Shown: piece by piece, positions 1 to 8,900 of the stretch
Layout: the number at the start of each line of letters is the position of its first letter
How positions within the stretch are numbered: the stretch's first letter is position 1
From: Gammaproteobacteria bacterium RIFCSPHIGHO2_12_FULL_37_34
GTDB lineage: Bacteria; Pseudomonadota; Gammaproteobacteria; DSM-16500
Direction: 5' to 3'
Length of the DNA stretch: 16,815 bases
Assembly (NCBI GenBank): GCA_001801495.1
Contig: MGXW01000109.1
Coordinates: 1-16,815 of the forward strand
Notes under the pieces: generated by a model
What the model saw: only the letters and a program-made list of their open reading frames with translations
What the model was told of the DNA's origin: nothing
The model's database searches: none
Position numbers and translations under genes: made by a program

Positions 1-52
1 GCAATGACACAGTTCAATGAATATTCTCTACGCCTTAAATTGATGCAACATA

Positions 53-2092
53 TCAAACCACTGTTTCTTCCCATGATAGTATGTTTGCCTTCTCACCATG
101 CGCCTCTTGTTGTTTGACAAATTGCTCGAAAAGCTCCTGTATGCCTTGCGATTTAGCATAATGAATGGGACCGCCACGAAAAGGTGCAAAACCTGTGCCA
201 AAAATCATACCAGCATCAAGCAAATCACCATCTGCAACTACACCTTCACGTAAACAAACAAATGCTTCGTTCAACATACGTAATACCAATCGATTAGAAA
301 TATCATCTAGTGGTTTATCATATGTAGCTATTTGTTCAGGCTTGATTTGCTTCCCACGTTTATCATACTTATAAAACCCTTCGCCTGTTTTTTTACCTAA
401 TTTTTTTGTTGTGACCAATTCAGTTAGGCGTGAGGGAATTGACGTATGAAAATATTTTCCGAGATAATTGGCAACTGATAAGCATACATCTAAACCAACT
501 GTATCTGATAACGTGATAGGACCCATAGGCATACCAAAATTCGTCATGGCTTTATCAATCATGGTAGCAGGCACACCTTCATTTAATAATTCCACACTTT
601 CTAACAAATAAGGCATTAAGATACGATTGACTAAAAATCCTGGGCTACTTTTTACAGGTAATGGTAATCGATCAATCTTAGCAACAAAACTAATTGCTTT
701 ATCCACAATGTCAGCAGCTGTGCGATTACCCTTCACCACTTCTACCAATTGCATCTTGGCAACGGGATTAAAAAAATGAATGCCTACTAATCGTTCGGGA
801 TGCGATAAAACTGTATTCATATCATCTAAAGGAATACTTGAAGTGTTGGTTGCAAGTATAGCAGTAGGCTTGGCTTTAGATTCTAACATCTTGAAAATAG
901 ATTGCTTGATCGCAAGATCTTCAACTACTGCTTCAATGATGATATCAGCTTTGGAAATACCATTTCCTTGAATATCAGGAATTAGGCTATCCATTGCTTT
1001 TTGAATTAAATAGGGTTCTTTTAGTTTTTCTTTAAATAAAGCATAAGCACGTTTAATTGCTACAGCAACAAAACGCGCATCAAGATCTTGTAGGGTGACA
1101 GTCAATCCCCGTAACCCACACCATGCTGCAATATCTCCACCCATGGTTCCTGCACCAATCACATGAATGTGTTTGGGTGAAAATTTTATTTCTTTAGCAA
1201 GGCCTTTCATCCGCTCTTGCAAAAAGAAAACGCGCACTAAATTTTGACAAGTCTCGCTAAAAAATAATCGGCCACAACTTTTTGCTTCACGTTGATACGC
1301 CTTCTCTCCTTCCACCCCTACTTGCTCCCAATTATCGAGCGCTTGAAAAGGTGCGGGATAATGCAACGGACTAATTTTTTTGCTCATTTTCTTACGAATA
1401 AATTGCCCAATCATTTGTCTTGCAATTTTATTATTAGTTAATGCTTGTATTTTACTTGCTTGATGTCGTGGCGGCTTTTGCAAAACATAATATTTAGCTG
1501 CTTGGATCAGCTGACGCCTGGGGGGAGCTGCATCAACAAACCCAAGTTTATAAGCTGCTTTTCCGCCTACCGTATGTCCATTCAAAATTAAATTTAACCC
1601 GGCTAGCGCTCCAATGAGCCGTGGTAAACGTACGGTTCCACCCCATCCTGGATGAATACCTAATTTTACTTCGGGTAATCCTAAACGTGTTTTTGAACTT
1701 TCTTCTGCTACCCGATAATGACAGGCCAAAGCAAGCTCCAAACCACCGCCCAAACAAAACCCTTCAATCATAGCAACAACCGGTAATTTTAAAGATTCTA
1801 ACCGATTAAACACTTCTTGCCCTTTTATTAAAGCTTGTGTGGATTCTTCAATATCTTTAAATTTGGTAAATTGAGTAATATCTGCGCCCGCAATAAATCC
1901 AGATTTTTTTGCTGAAACAATAACCGCGCCTTTGTGTGTGGTATCTTGAGCAAGGGTATCTACAATATGAGCAAATTCAACCATCACATCACTATCAATA
2001 ACATTAACGCTGGTTTTTTGTTTATCTATATAAATCCATAAAATTTGATCGGCATCTGTTTCTAATCGCCAATTTTTATATGCTTGTGTCAT
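53..2092 (-). CDS. FadB/FadJ-type enoyl-CoA hydratase / 3-hydroxyacyl-CoA dehydrogenase
   Basis: This 679-residue protein carries out the hydration and NAD-dependent oxidation steps of fatty-acid beta-oxidation. Residues about 15-200 are an enoyl-CoA hydratase (crotonase) domain. The oxyanion-hole and catalytic block is visible as CLGGGLELALACH (Glu119), followed by LGLPEVKLGIHPGWGG (Glu141). These match the two catalytic glutamates of the alpha subunit of the trifunctional enzyme. Residues about 308-490 are the NAD-binding domain, with GAGTMGG (313-319), ATNTSS (414-419) and the catalytic His439 in GIHFFNP. The C-terminal dehydrogenase domains follow. The gene starts 2 bases after the thiolase stop, with a GAGGT ribosome-binding site inside the thiolase 3' end, so the two are translationally coupled. 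At 679 residues it is somewhat shorter than E. coli FadB (729) or FadJ (714). FadB and FadJ cannot be separated by eye; the FadI-sized partner thiolase leans towards FadJ. Confidence 0.95.
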   Translation of the reverse strand: MTQAYKNWRLETDADQILWIYIDKQKTSVNVIDSDVMVEFAHIVDTLAQDTTHKGAVIVSAKKSGFIAGADITQFTKFKDIEESTQALIKGQEVFNRLESLKLPVVAMIEGFCLGGGLELALACHYRVAEESSKTRLGLPEVKLGIHPGWGGTVRLPRLIGALAGLNLILNGHTVGGKAAYKLGFVDAAPPRRQLIQAAKYYVLQKPPRHQASKIQALTNNKIARQMIGQFIRKKMSKKISPLHYPAPFQALDNWEQVGVEGEKAYQREAKSCGRLFFSETCQNLVRVFFLQERMKGLAKEIKFSPKHIHVIGAGTMGGDIAAWCGLRGLTVTLQDLDARFVAVAIKRAYALFKEKLKEPYLIQKAMDSLIPDIQGNGISKADIIIEAVVEDLAIKQSIFKMLESKAKPTAILATNTSSIPLDDMNTVLSHPERLVGIHFFNPVAKMQLVEVVKGNRTAADIVDKAISFVAKIDRLPLPVKSSPGFLVNRILMPYLLESVELLNEGVPATMIDKAMTNFGMPMGPITLSDTVGLDVCLSVANYLGKYFHTSIPSRLTELVTTKKLGKKTGEGFYKYDKRGKQIKPEQIATYDKPLDDISNRLVLRMLNEAFVCLREGVVADGDLLDAGMIFGTGFAPFRGGPIHYAKSQGIQELFEQFVKQQEAHGEKANILSWEETVV

Positions 2093-2094
2093 GA

Positions 2095-3384
2095 TTATCG
2101 TACCTCTGTTACATTTTCAATTAACATTGCACCACCTTGACCTCCCCCAATACAAATGGTGGCTATTCCTTTTTCAGCATGTTCACGGCGTAACACTTGC
2201 GCAAGATGCAGCGTAATACGCGCACCACTTGCGCCTACCGGATGACCCAAGGCAATAGCACCTCCATCTACATTTAATTTAGTTCTATCAAGTTGACCCA
2301 TTGCTCGCTCACGCCCTAAATTCTGCCGACAATACTCATCACTTTCCCATGCCGCCATACAAGCTAACACTTGCGCAGCAAATGCTTCATTTATTTCCCA
2401 GTAATGAATATCATCCATTTGTAAATTTTGTCGACGCAATAAATCACTAGTAGCATTCACAGGCCCTAAACCCATCTCGGCAGGATCCACACCTGCCCAT
2501 TCCATATCTACAATGCGTGCTAAAACCGGGAGTTTATATTTTTGTATCGCTTCTTTACTTGCTAATAACAATAATGCCGCGCCATCTGACACTTGCGAAC
2601 TATTTCCTGCTGTTACACTACCAAATTTACGATCAAAAAAAGGTTTTAATGTTCCAAGTTTTTCAAGAGAAGAATCCCGTCGCACACCATCATCAGCAAG
2701 ATAATAATCCCCAGTAGAACTAAAGACTGGCAGAATTTCATCAACATGATGTTCATCTTGCCCACGAGTAGCATACTGATGGCTTTCTAAAGAAAATTGA
2801 TCCATTTGTTCACGGGTGATATGAAAACGGTACGCTAAATTTTCTGCTGTTTGGCCCATCGAAAGATTGACTAAAGGATCTGCTAATCCTCTTAGTAATG
2901 CAACCACAGGCATGAGATAAGAAGGCCGAAATCGTGATAATTCTTTTGCTTTCATTTTCCAGTTTTTAGCGCTTAAAAACCCCATGTATAAGTTAGTCAT
3001 CTTATCGCTAAATAAAAATGGTGCGCGACTCATCGCTTCTGTACCACCTGCTAATACCAAATCATGTCGGCCAATAGCAATATCTTTTGCTGCGCTATCA
3101 AGTGCCTGCATGCCTGATGCACAATTGCGTTGTACTGTCCATGCCGGAACAGCTTTTCCACAACCTAAGCGTAAGGCAATCACTCGACCAATATTGGTTT
3201 CATCTGGGCTTGGAATAACACAACCAATCACCACTTCATCAAGCTCTTCAGCAGAAAAAGGTTGTCGTTCTAATAACTCTTTTCCTGCGTACACTGCAAG
3301 ATCAGAAGCTGAAAAAAGCCCTAACTTGCTTTTTGCTTTTAAAAAAGGTGTACGCGCACCATCTACAATATAAACATCACGCAT
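2095..3384 (-). CDS. fadI: Acetyl-CoA C-acyltransferase (FadI-like thiolase)
   Basis: This 429-residue thiolase cleaves 3-ketoacyl-CoA to acetyl-CoA and a shortened acyl-CoA, the last beta-oxidation step. The acyl-accepting cysteine is Cys88 in RNCASGMQA. The catalytic His381 is in GHPVGASGAR, and the second active-site cysteine, Cys411, is in CIGGGQGGAM. All three thiolase signatures are therefore intact. The length is close to FadI (436 in E. coli) rather than FadA (387), with the extra residues in the loop region after position 120. The ATG at 3384 is preceded by TAAGGAG, and the TAA of that motif is the stop codon of the upstream acyl-CoA dehydrogenase. The intergenic gap is 10 bases, so it is the second gene of the operon. 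Assignment to FadI rather than another type II thiolase rests on length and operon partner. Confidence 0.93.
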   Translation of the reverse strand: MRDVYIVDGARTPFLKAKSKLGLFSASDLAVYAGKELLERQPFSAEELDEVVIGCVIPSPDETNIGRVIALRLGCGKAVPAWTVQRNCASGMQALDSAAKDIAIGRHDLVLAGGTEAMSRAPFLFSDKMTNLYMGFLSAKNWKMKAKELSRFRPSYLMPVVALLRGLADPLVNLSMGQTAENLAYRFHITREQMDQFSLESHQYATRGQDEHHVDEILPVFSSTGDYYLADDGVRRDSSLEKLGTLKPFFDRKFGSVTAGNSSQVSDGAALLLLASKEAIQKYKLPVLARIVDMEWAGVDPAEMGLGPVNATSDLLRRQNLQMDDIHYWEINEAFAAQVLACMAAWESDEYCRQNLGRERAMGQLDRTKLNVDGGAIALGHPVGASGARITLHLAQVLRREHAEKGIATICIGGGQGGAMLIENVTEVR

Positions 3385-3394
3385 AAATCACTCC

Positions 3395-5836
3395 TTAAAC
3401 TAACACTTTAGCCAAATCAAAACTAAATTCGTTTACTTTGATAATTTCGCCTCTTAATTCCTCAAATTCTTTTAACATTTTTACTTCTTCGTCTGTCAAC
3501 ATACCTGCTTGTTTTGCTGCATCAACACGCTCAATAAAATGATATTGCCGTAACATACCACGTTGTGTTGCTTGATGTATTTTTTTCCATAATAAATCAA
3601 TCGCTGTAACATGCGTTAAAGCATCATCCAAACGATACCCTAAGTCATGCTCATCTTTGCTCACATAACAGTAACGCGTTAAGCGATCTCGTAATTCCGA
3701 AGCAAAAAGCATAGGCGCAACGATATCCTTACATAAATAATCGCTTGGACCATGATACGCGCGGCCGAAGGGAAAAATAACCCACTTCAGTATAACCCCT
3801 AACCAAGAAATTGGGAAATTATGTAATAAATCATCACAAGCGATCTCAAGCTTTTGTAAACATTGTTGTACAGCCCAACACACATAACTCACATCAGAAG
3901 ATGGTTCGCCTTGATCGTGATAATATTTTAAAACAGCTGAGGCAAGATACAACTGACTTAACATATCTCCCAATCGTGCCGATATTCGCTCGCGCCGTTT
4001 AAGATTGCCACCTAACACCAATAAACATGTATCCGTTAATAAGGCAAGAGCGGTACTCATACGAGTTAATTGGCGTTGATATTTTTTTATCTTTTTATTT
4101 TTTATTGAAGTAAATATTAATTTACCACCTGTTATACCATAAATTAAATTACGCAAAAGATTACTCAAGAAATATCCCATATGTGACAACAATACGTTAT
4201 CTAATTCTTCAATTTGAGGGTGAGGGGAGGAAATCAATTCAACTTCTTTTAATAAATAAGGATGGCAACGTATAGCGCCTTGCCCAAAAATAATTAAATT
4301 ACGCGTTAAAATATTTGCTCCCTCAACCGTAATGCTAATAGGTATAGCAAAATGCAAATTCGCCAAAAAATTTCGTGGTCCAACTTGTATGGTGTGCCCT
4401 GCATGTATATCCATAGCATGCGCTACCACTTGACGCGACATTTCTGTCATGTGATATTTAGCAATTGCTGAAGCAATTGCAGGTTTTATTTTTAAATCGA
4501 CCGCACCCGCGGTCATCACCCGCGTAGCTTCGAGTAAATAAGTTTGACCTGCTATATTGCCAAGCGCTTCTTCTATACCCTCAAATGAAGCAATAGAAGT
4601 ATTAAATTGCCGACGTAATCTTGCATAAGCACCCGTATAACGATAGGTTATTTTTCCACAGGCTGTTGCAAGAGCAGGCAATGAAATGGATCGACCAATA
4701 GAAAGACATTCCATCAGCATGCGCCAACCTTGCCCTGCCATGCTTGGTCCGCCAATAATCCATGTGAGAGGAATAAAAACATCTTTCCCACGAGTTGGAC
4801 CATTCATGAAAGCAAGCTGTAAAGGATAATGTCGATTGCCAATTTCAACGCCAGGGTGATGAGTTGGAATTAAACATAAAGTGATGCCCACCTTTTCTTT
4901 TTTGCCTAACAACTCTTCTGGATCATAAAGATTGAATGCAAGACCAAGCAAAGTTGCAATTGGCGCTAACGTAATATAGCGTTTATTCCATGTTAAGCGT
5001 ATACCAATTGTTTCTTTACCTTCATGTTCACCACGACAAACAATGCCAACATCTGGCATAGATCCTGCATCACTACCTGCCTCTGGTGCAGTTAAAGCAA
5101 AACAAGGAATATCGATACCAGCAGCTAAGCGCGGCAAAAAATAAGATTTTTGTTCATCCGTACCATAATGTAATAATAATTCAGCAGGCCCAAGAGAATT
5201 GGGCACCATGGTATTGACAGCTGCGCTAATGCTTCGCGTAGCGATTTTAACCACAATCGTAGAATGCGCCAAAGCCGAGAAACCTAAACCGCCATATTTT
5301 TTTGGTATGACCATCCCAAAAAATTTTTCTTGTTTGATATATTCCCAAACTGCTGGTGATAAATCTTTATCGCGATATACAATTTGCCAATCATTTAACA
5401 TGGAGCATAAATGATCCACTTGATGATTTAGAAATGCTTGTTCTTCGGTAGATAAAGTAGGAGGGGGAATAGCAAAAAGCTTATTCCAATGAGGACGACC
5501 GTTAAATAATTCCTTCTCCCACCATGTATTACCTGCTTCAATAGCCTCACGTTCTGTTTCACTAATAGCTGGCATACGTTTTTGTAACACTTTTAAAAGT
5601 GGCAAGATGAAATAACGTCGTCGATAAACAGCTAAATTAGAAAATAGAGCAGCCGCTAGATACAATAGCCAAAAAACAATCAAAAGAGGTGGGTAAGATA
5701 AATACCCGAAAGCGGTTAGCAAACATAAAATAATCCCGATGAATGCTGTCCACAATAAAACAGAAAGTTGAAAAAAAGCCGCAATAAAGACACTGGCAAT
5801 CACTACGAATAAACTAACAACATTTGTTATATCCAT
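3395..5836 (-). CDS. fadE: Acyl-CoA dehydrogenase, FadE type
   Basis: This 813-residue protein is almost exactly the length of E. coli FadE (814). It is the FAD-dependent enzyme for the first beta-oxidation step. Residues about 5-72 form two to three hydrophobic membrane segments, as in FadE, followed by the basic stretch YRRRYF. The acyl-CoA dehydrogenase fold starts near residue 130. FALTAPEAGSDAGSMPD (247-262) is the FAD/substrate loop. RRQFNTSIASFEGIEEAL (408-425) is the family's RxQFG-type motif with Asn in place of Gly. Glu505 in TVEGANILTR is the candidate catalytic base. The last ~270 residues are the FadE-specific C-terminal extension. Translation starts at an ATG with AAGGGAT nine bases upstream. 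It is the first gene of the fad operon, divergent from the SidE-like gene. A possible minus-strand -10 hexamer (TATACT) is at 5882-5877, with no convincing -35. Confidence 0.95.
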   Translation of the reverse strand: MDITNVVSLFVVIASVFIAAFFQLSVLLWTAFIGIILCLLTAFGYLSYPPLLIVFWLLYLAAALFSNLAVYRRRYFILPLLKVLQKRMPAISETEREAIEAGNTWWEKELFNGRPHWNKLFAIPPPTLSTEEQAFLNHQVDHLCSMLNDWQIVYRDKDLSPAVWEYIKQEKFFGMVIPKKYGGLGFSALAHSTIVVKIATRSISAAVNTMVPNSLGPAELLLHYGTDEQKSYFLPRLAAGIDIPCFALTAPEAGSDAGSMPDVGIVCRGEHEGKETIGIRLTWNKRYITLAPIATLLGLAFNLYDPEELLGKKEKVGITLCLIPTHHPGVEIGNRHYPLQLAFMNGPTRGKDVFIPLTWIIGGPSMAGQGWRMLMECLSIGRSISLPALATACGKITYRYTGAYARLRRQFNTSIASFEGIEEALGNIAGQTYLLEATRVMTAGAVDLKIKPAIASAIAKYHMTEMSRQVVAHAMDIHAGHTIQVGPRNFLANLHFAIPISITVEGANILTRNLIIFGQGAIRCHPYLLKEVELISSPHPQIEELDNVLLSHMGYFLSNLLRNLIYGITGGKLIFTSIKNKKIKKYQRQLTRMSTALALLTDTCLLVLGGNLKRRERISARLGDMLSQLYLASAVLKYYHDQGEPSSDVSYVCWAVQQCLQKLEIACDDLLHNFPISWLGVILKWVIFPFGRAYHGPSDYLCKDIVAPMLFASELRDRLTRYCYVSKDEHDLGYRLDDALTHVTAIDLLWKKIHQATQRGMLRQYHFIERVDAAKQAGMLTDEEVKMLKEFEELRGEIIKVNEFSFDLAKVLV

Positions 5837-5907
5837 AAAAATGGCATCCCTTCATTCCAAATGCTTAAAACTCAAAAGTATAGCGTTTAATCAAGCAGAA
5901 AGGTAGT

Positions 5908-5931
5908 TTTTTTGAACACATTTTTTGAACA
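5908..5931 (+). promoter_or_regulatory. 11-bp direct repeat upstream of the SidE-like gene promoter
   Basis: TTTTTTGAACA occurs at 5908-5918 and again at 5921-5931, a perfect 11-base direct repeat with a 13-base period. It ends 5 bases before the predicted -35 hexamer. That is the position expected for a class-II-type activator or a repressor site. The repeat does not match the PmrA or CpxR consensus as I know them. The binding role is inferred only from position and repetition. Confidence 0.4.
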
Positions 5932-5936
5932 TCGCC

Positions 5937-5964
5937 TTGAAATTTACGCCATATCCGTTATGAT
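5937..5964 (+). promoter_or_regulatory. Sigma-70-like promoter of the SidE-like gene
   Basis: The sequence shows TTGAAA (5937-5942), a 16-base spacer and TATGAT (5959-5964). This predicts a transcription start near 5971 and a leader of about 27 bases. The leader contains the ribosome-binding site GAGGTGG (5985-5991) before the ATG at 5998. Confidence 0.55.
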
Positions 5965-5997
5965 ATACAGCTTAAAAATAAAACGAGGTGGTAGATC

Positions 5998-8900
5998 ATG
6001 CCAGGCATTCGTCCTTACATTGATTACTATGAAGACTTAAGACGCTTAAGTATACCTTTAAAAACTGCTCTTATTCAAACATTAGAAAAGTTAGCGGTAG
6101 AAGACCAAAGCATTGACGCACCCACTCCTGTCAACAAAAAAATTAAACTCTCTTTAAATACATCACATCCTATTGTTGATCATCCCCATTCTTTAGGAAA
6201 AATCATTGAAAAACTTCACACGATAAATGAACAAGATTTGGGTATCGCTTTAAATATTATTATGGAAAAAGATCTTCCTTATTTGAAAGCAGAAATCAGT
6301 AAACGATTTTTCATACATTTTACTACTATACGTTTTATAAACGAATTATATTCTAATCATCCCACAGAAGAGATCACTCTTTCGACATTATTAGAGAAAA
6401 AACGCCTCGATTCTTCATTGTTTGATTTTTCGGCTACTCTATCTGATCCTTTATCTCATCATGTCAGGTTTATTTATCGCCATATCTATTCTATTCCCTA
6501 CCCTAGCCATTACAAAAATAAAGAAACCGATATTGCTCGCTTCCATCACGGCATACAACACGTGACTCGCACAGCAATATATATACCTGTTTTAGCTAAT
6601 CTCTATCGAAAATATGGTGATCAACATGCGCTTTCCTTGACAGCGGATGATATTCAATTACTGCAAATTGCCGCACTTTTTCATGATGCTGCACGTGAAG
6701 ATGAAGGTGAAGACAAATGGGATCGTGATAGCGCTAGTCTTTTATATTACTACCTAACTCGATGCTTAAAGGTAGATCAAGCTAAAGCCATCGTATTGGC
6801 TGAGGCAATTGCTAATAAAGATCTTCATCCAAGTGGTTCTTCCAAAATGGAAGAAACAACAAAAGGAATAAAATGGACATGGAGCAAATCAGCATCCTGT
6901 GTGTTAGAGAAAAACATTTGGAGCAAACTGATACATGATGCTGATTGTCTCGATATTATGAGAGCTAGGAGGCATTTTAACGCCAATTATCTTGATTTTT
7001 ATATTGATATTGCTAGTAATCCCGATCATAAGGAGGCGAAGCGTATCATGACTGATCTCATTACAGAAATAAGAAGTTTGATTGCTACGCAAGGAGATTG
7101 TTATGAGAGCAAGCAGCTTACTATTAAAAAACAATATGAATGTGATGATGCCTACCATACAATGAATCAAACCATCGGCACATATTTTTTATTATCTACC
7201 CTGCAACCTCAATTATTATCCCAGAAGGAATTAGCAACCATTTCACCAATCGATCCTATTCCTTATGATGAATCAAAAGGTTTGATCGAAGCAAACGTAA
7301 AAGCAGCGCTTTACGAAAGGAAAATATTTGCAAGAGGTATTGGTGGGCCTTCGGCTATTTTTAAATCATTCTTTAATAAGAGTAAAGAAACATTAGGAGA
7401 GCGAGAAATTCGTAAAATCATGCGAGAAAAAGGCATTCCAACACACTCCTCCAAAGAAAATCGATCACAAAAAAATGGTAACCCTCTTCGTTCTGCTAGC
7501 ATCTTAGGCAATACAATCGTATTTGCTAATGCTGGGTTTTTGATAATCAATCCACCGTTTGATGCAATTCAAGAAATACACCTTGATGACATTGGTTCCG
7601 GTTGGTTCAAGAAAAAAAAATATCAAGCAACTCGTTTACAAACAAACCCATTAACTGCTCAAGAAAAAAATGACATGCTATCTTATGTGTGCGATCAACG
7701 CAATATGAGATGGGGCTCTACCCTTACAAATTATCTAGAAATTTTACTTCACATTACAAAAGTAGATGCCATTTATTATTCAGCAGACCCTTGTCTATAT
7801 AATCATGTTGTTTTTAATCAAACTACCATTGCCGATCAATCCTCCGCGCCTACTCATCCGCTTGCGCCTTTTTTACAAGCTGCTTATTTACGTGAACTCT
7901 ATCATATTCAATATGAAAAAAATTATGAAATGAGCCAACCTTATTATGAAAAATGGTATGGAAAAGAAAAGGCAAGAGAAGAATACATAAAAAAGCATGG
8001 CCCAGCATGGTTGCCTGTTTTTGAATATTCAGGCATTCATAATTACATAACGGCCATACCAGATACAGCGTTTGATCGAGAAAAGATAAAATCGGCATGG
8101 GTTACAGTATGCTCAGCGTATATGAAAGAAAAATTATCTAGCCAAGTGCAAATCAAACAATTGCTGGAAATGCCTGTCGATGAAATCAAAACGTTAAGCG
8201 TTTACTATACTTCGCAAGAATTGCGTGGCAACATAAATGCGCCAGCTGATGCTTGTTATGATAAAGATTTTCAACAGGAATTGAATCGTGCTATTGCCAA
8301 TGAAAGAGAGGAGCTTATTCATCAACAAGATAAAAAGATTATAAGTAAAATTGAATCAGGTAATAGAGTATCTGTTTTTGATAATGAATTATTTTTCACA
8401 CTCACAGGTAATAGAACATCTGTTTTTGATAACGAATTATTTTTCACACTCATCCGATACCCTTCATTATCTTTACCCATCCAACATAAAATTTCTGCAG
8501 AAATAAATGAAAAAATAAAAATTCAAGGTGATCTATCTGCACTCGACCTGACACCTTACTTTCCCGCAATCAGACTGTATGTCTTTGCTAACCCCGATGA
8601 TAGCGTGTGGGATAATACAGCGGCAAAACTATATTGTTTAGCTAAAAAAATTAACTTCAATCCTCTTGTAATAGAAGTACAAAAACATGCCAAGACATGG
8701 ATAGAAAGTATTTTGGACACAACAAACAAAGCTATTGAAAATGATTCACATCCCATCAACGTGATCAATTATGCTATTACCATTGAAAATATGACGCAAT
8801 TTACCATTTTATTTGATATTGCTTCGTCTCCTCTTTCTTCTTCCATTGATCGTACCTGGCATACATTAACAAACGCTTCTCTCTCATTCAAACCAGAAGA

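Noticed and set aside
1..52. Terminator or gene downstream of the fad operon
   Set aside because: Only 52 bases are visible after the last stop codon; no hairpin with T-run or reading frame can be supported.
2984..3373. 129-residue plus-strand open reading frame inside the thiolase gene
   Set aside because: It is antisense to a thiolase with all catalytic motifs and shows no family signature.
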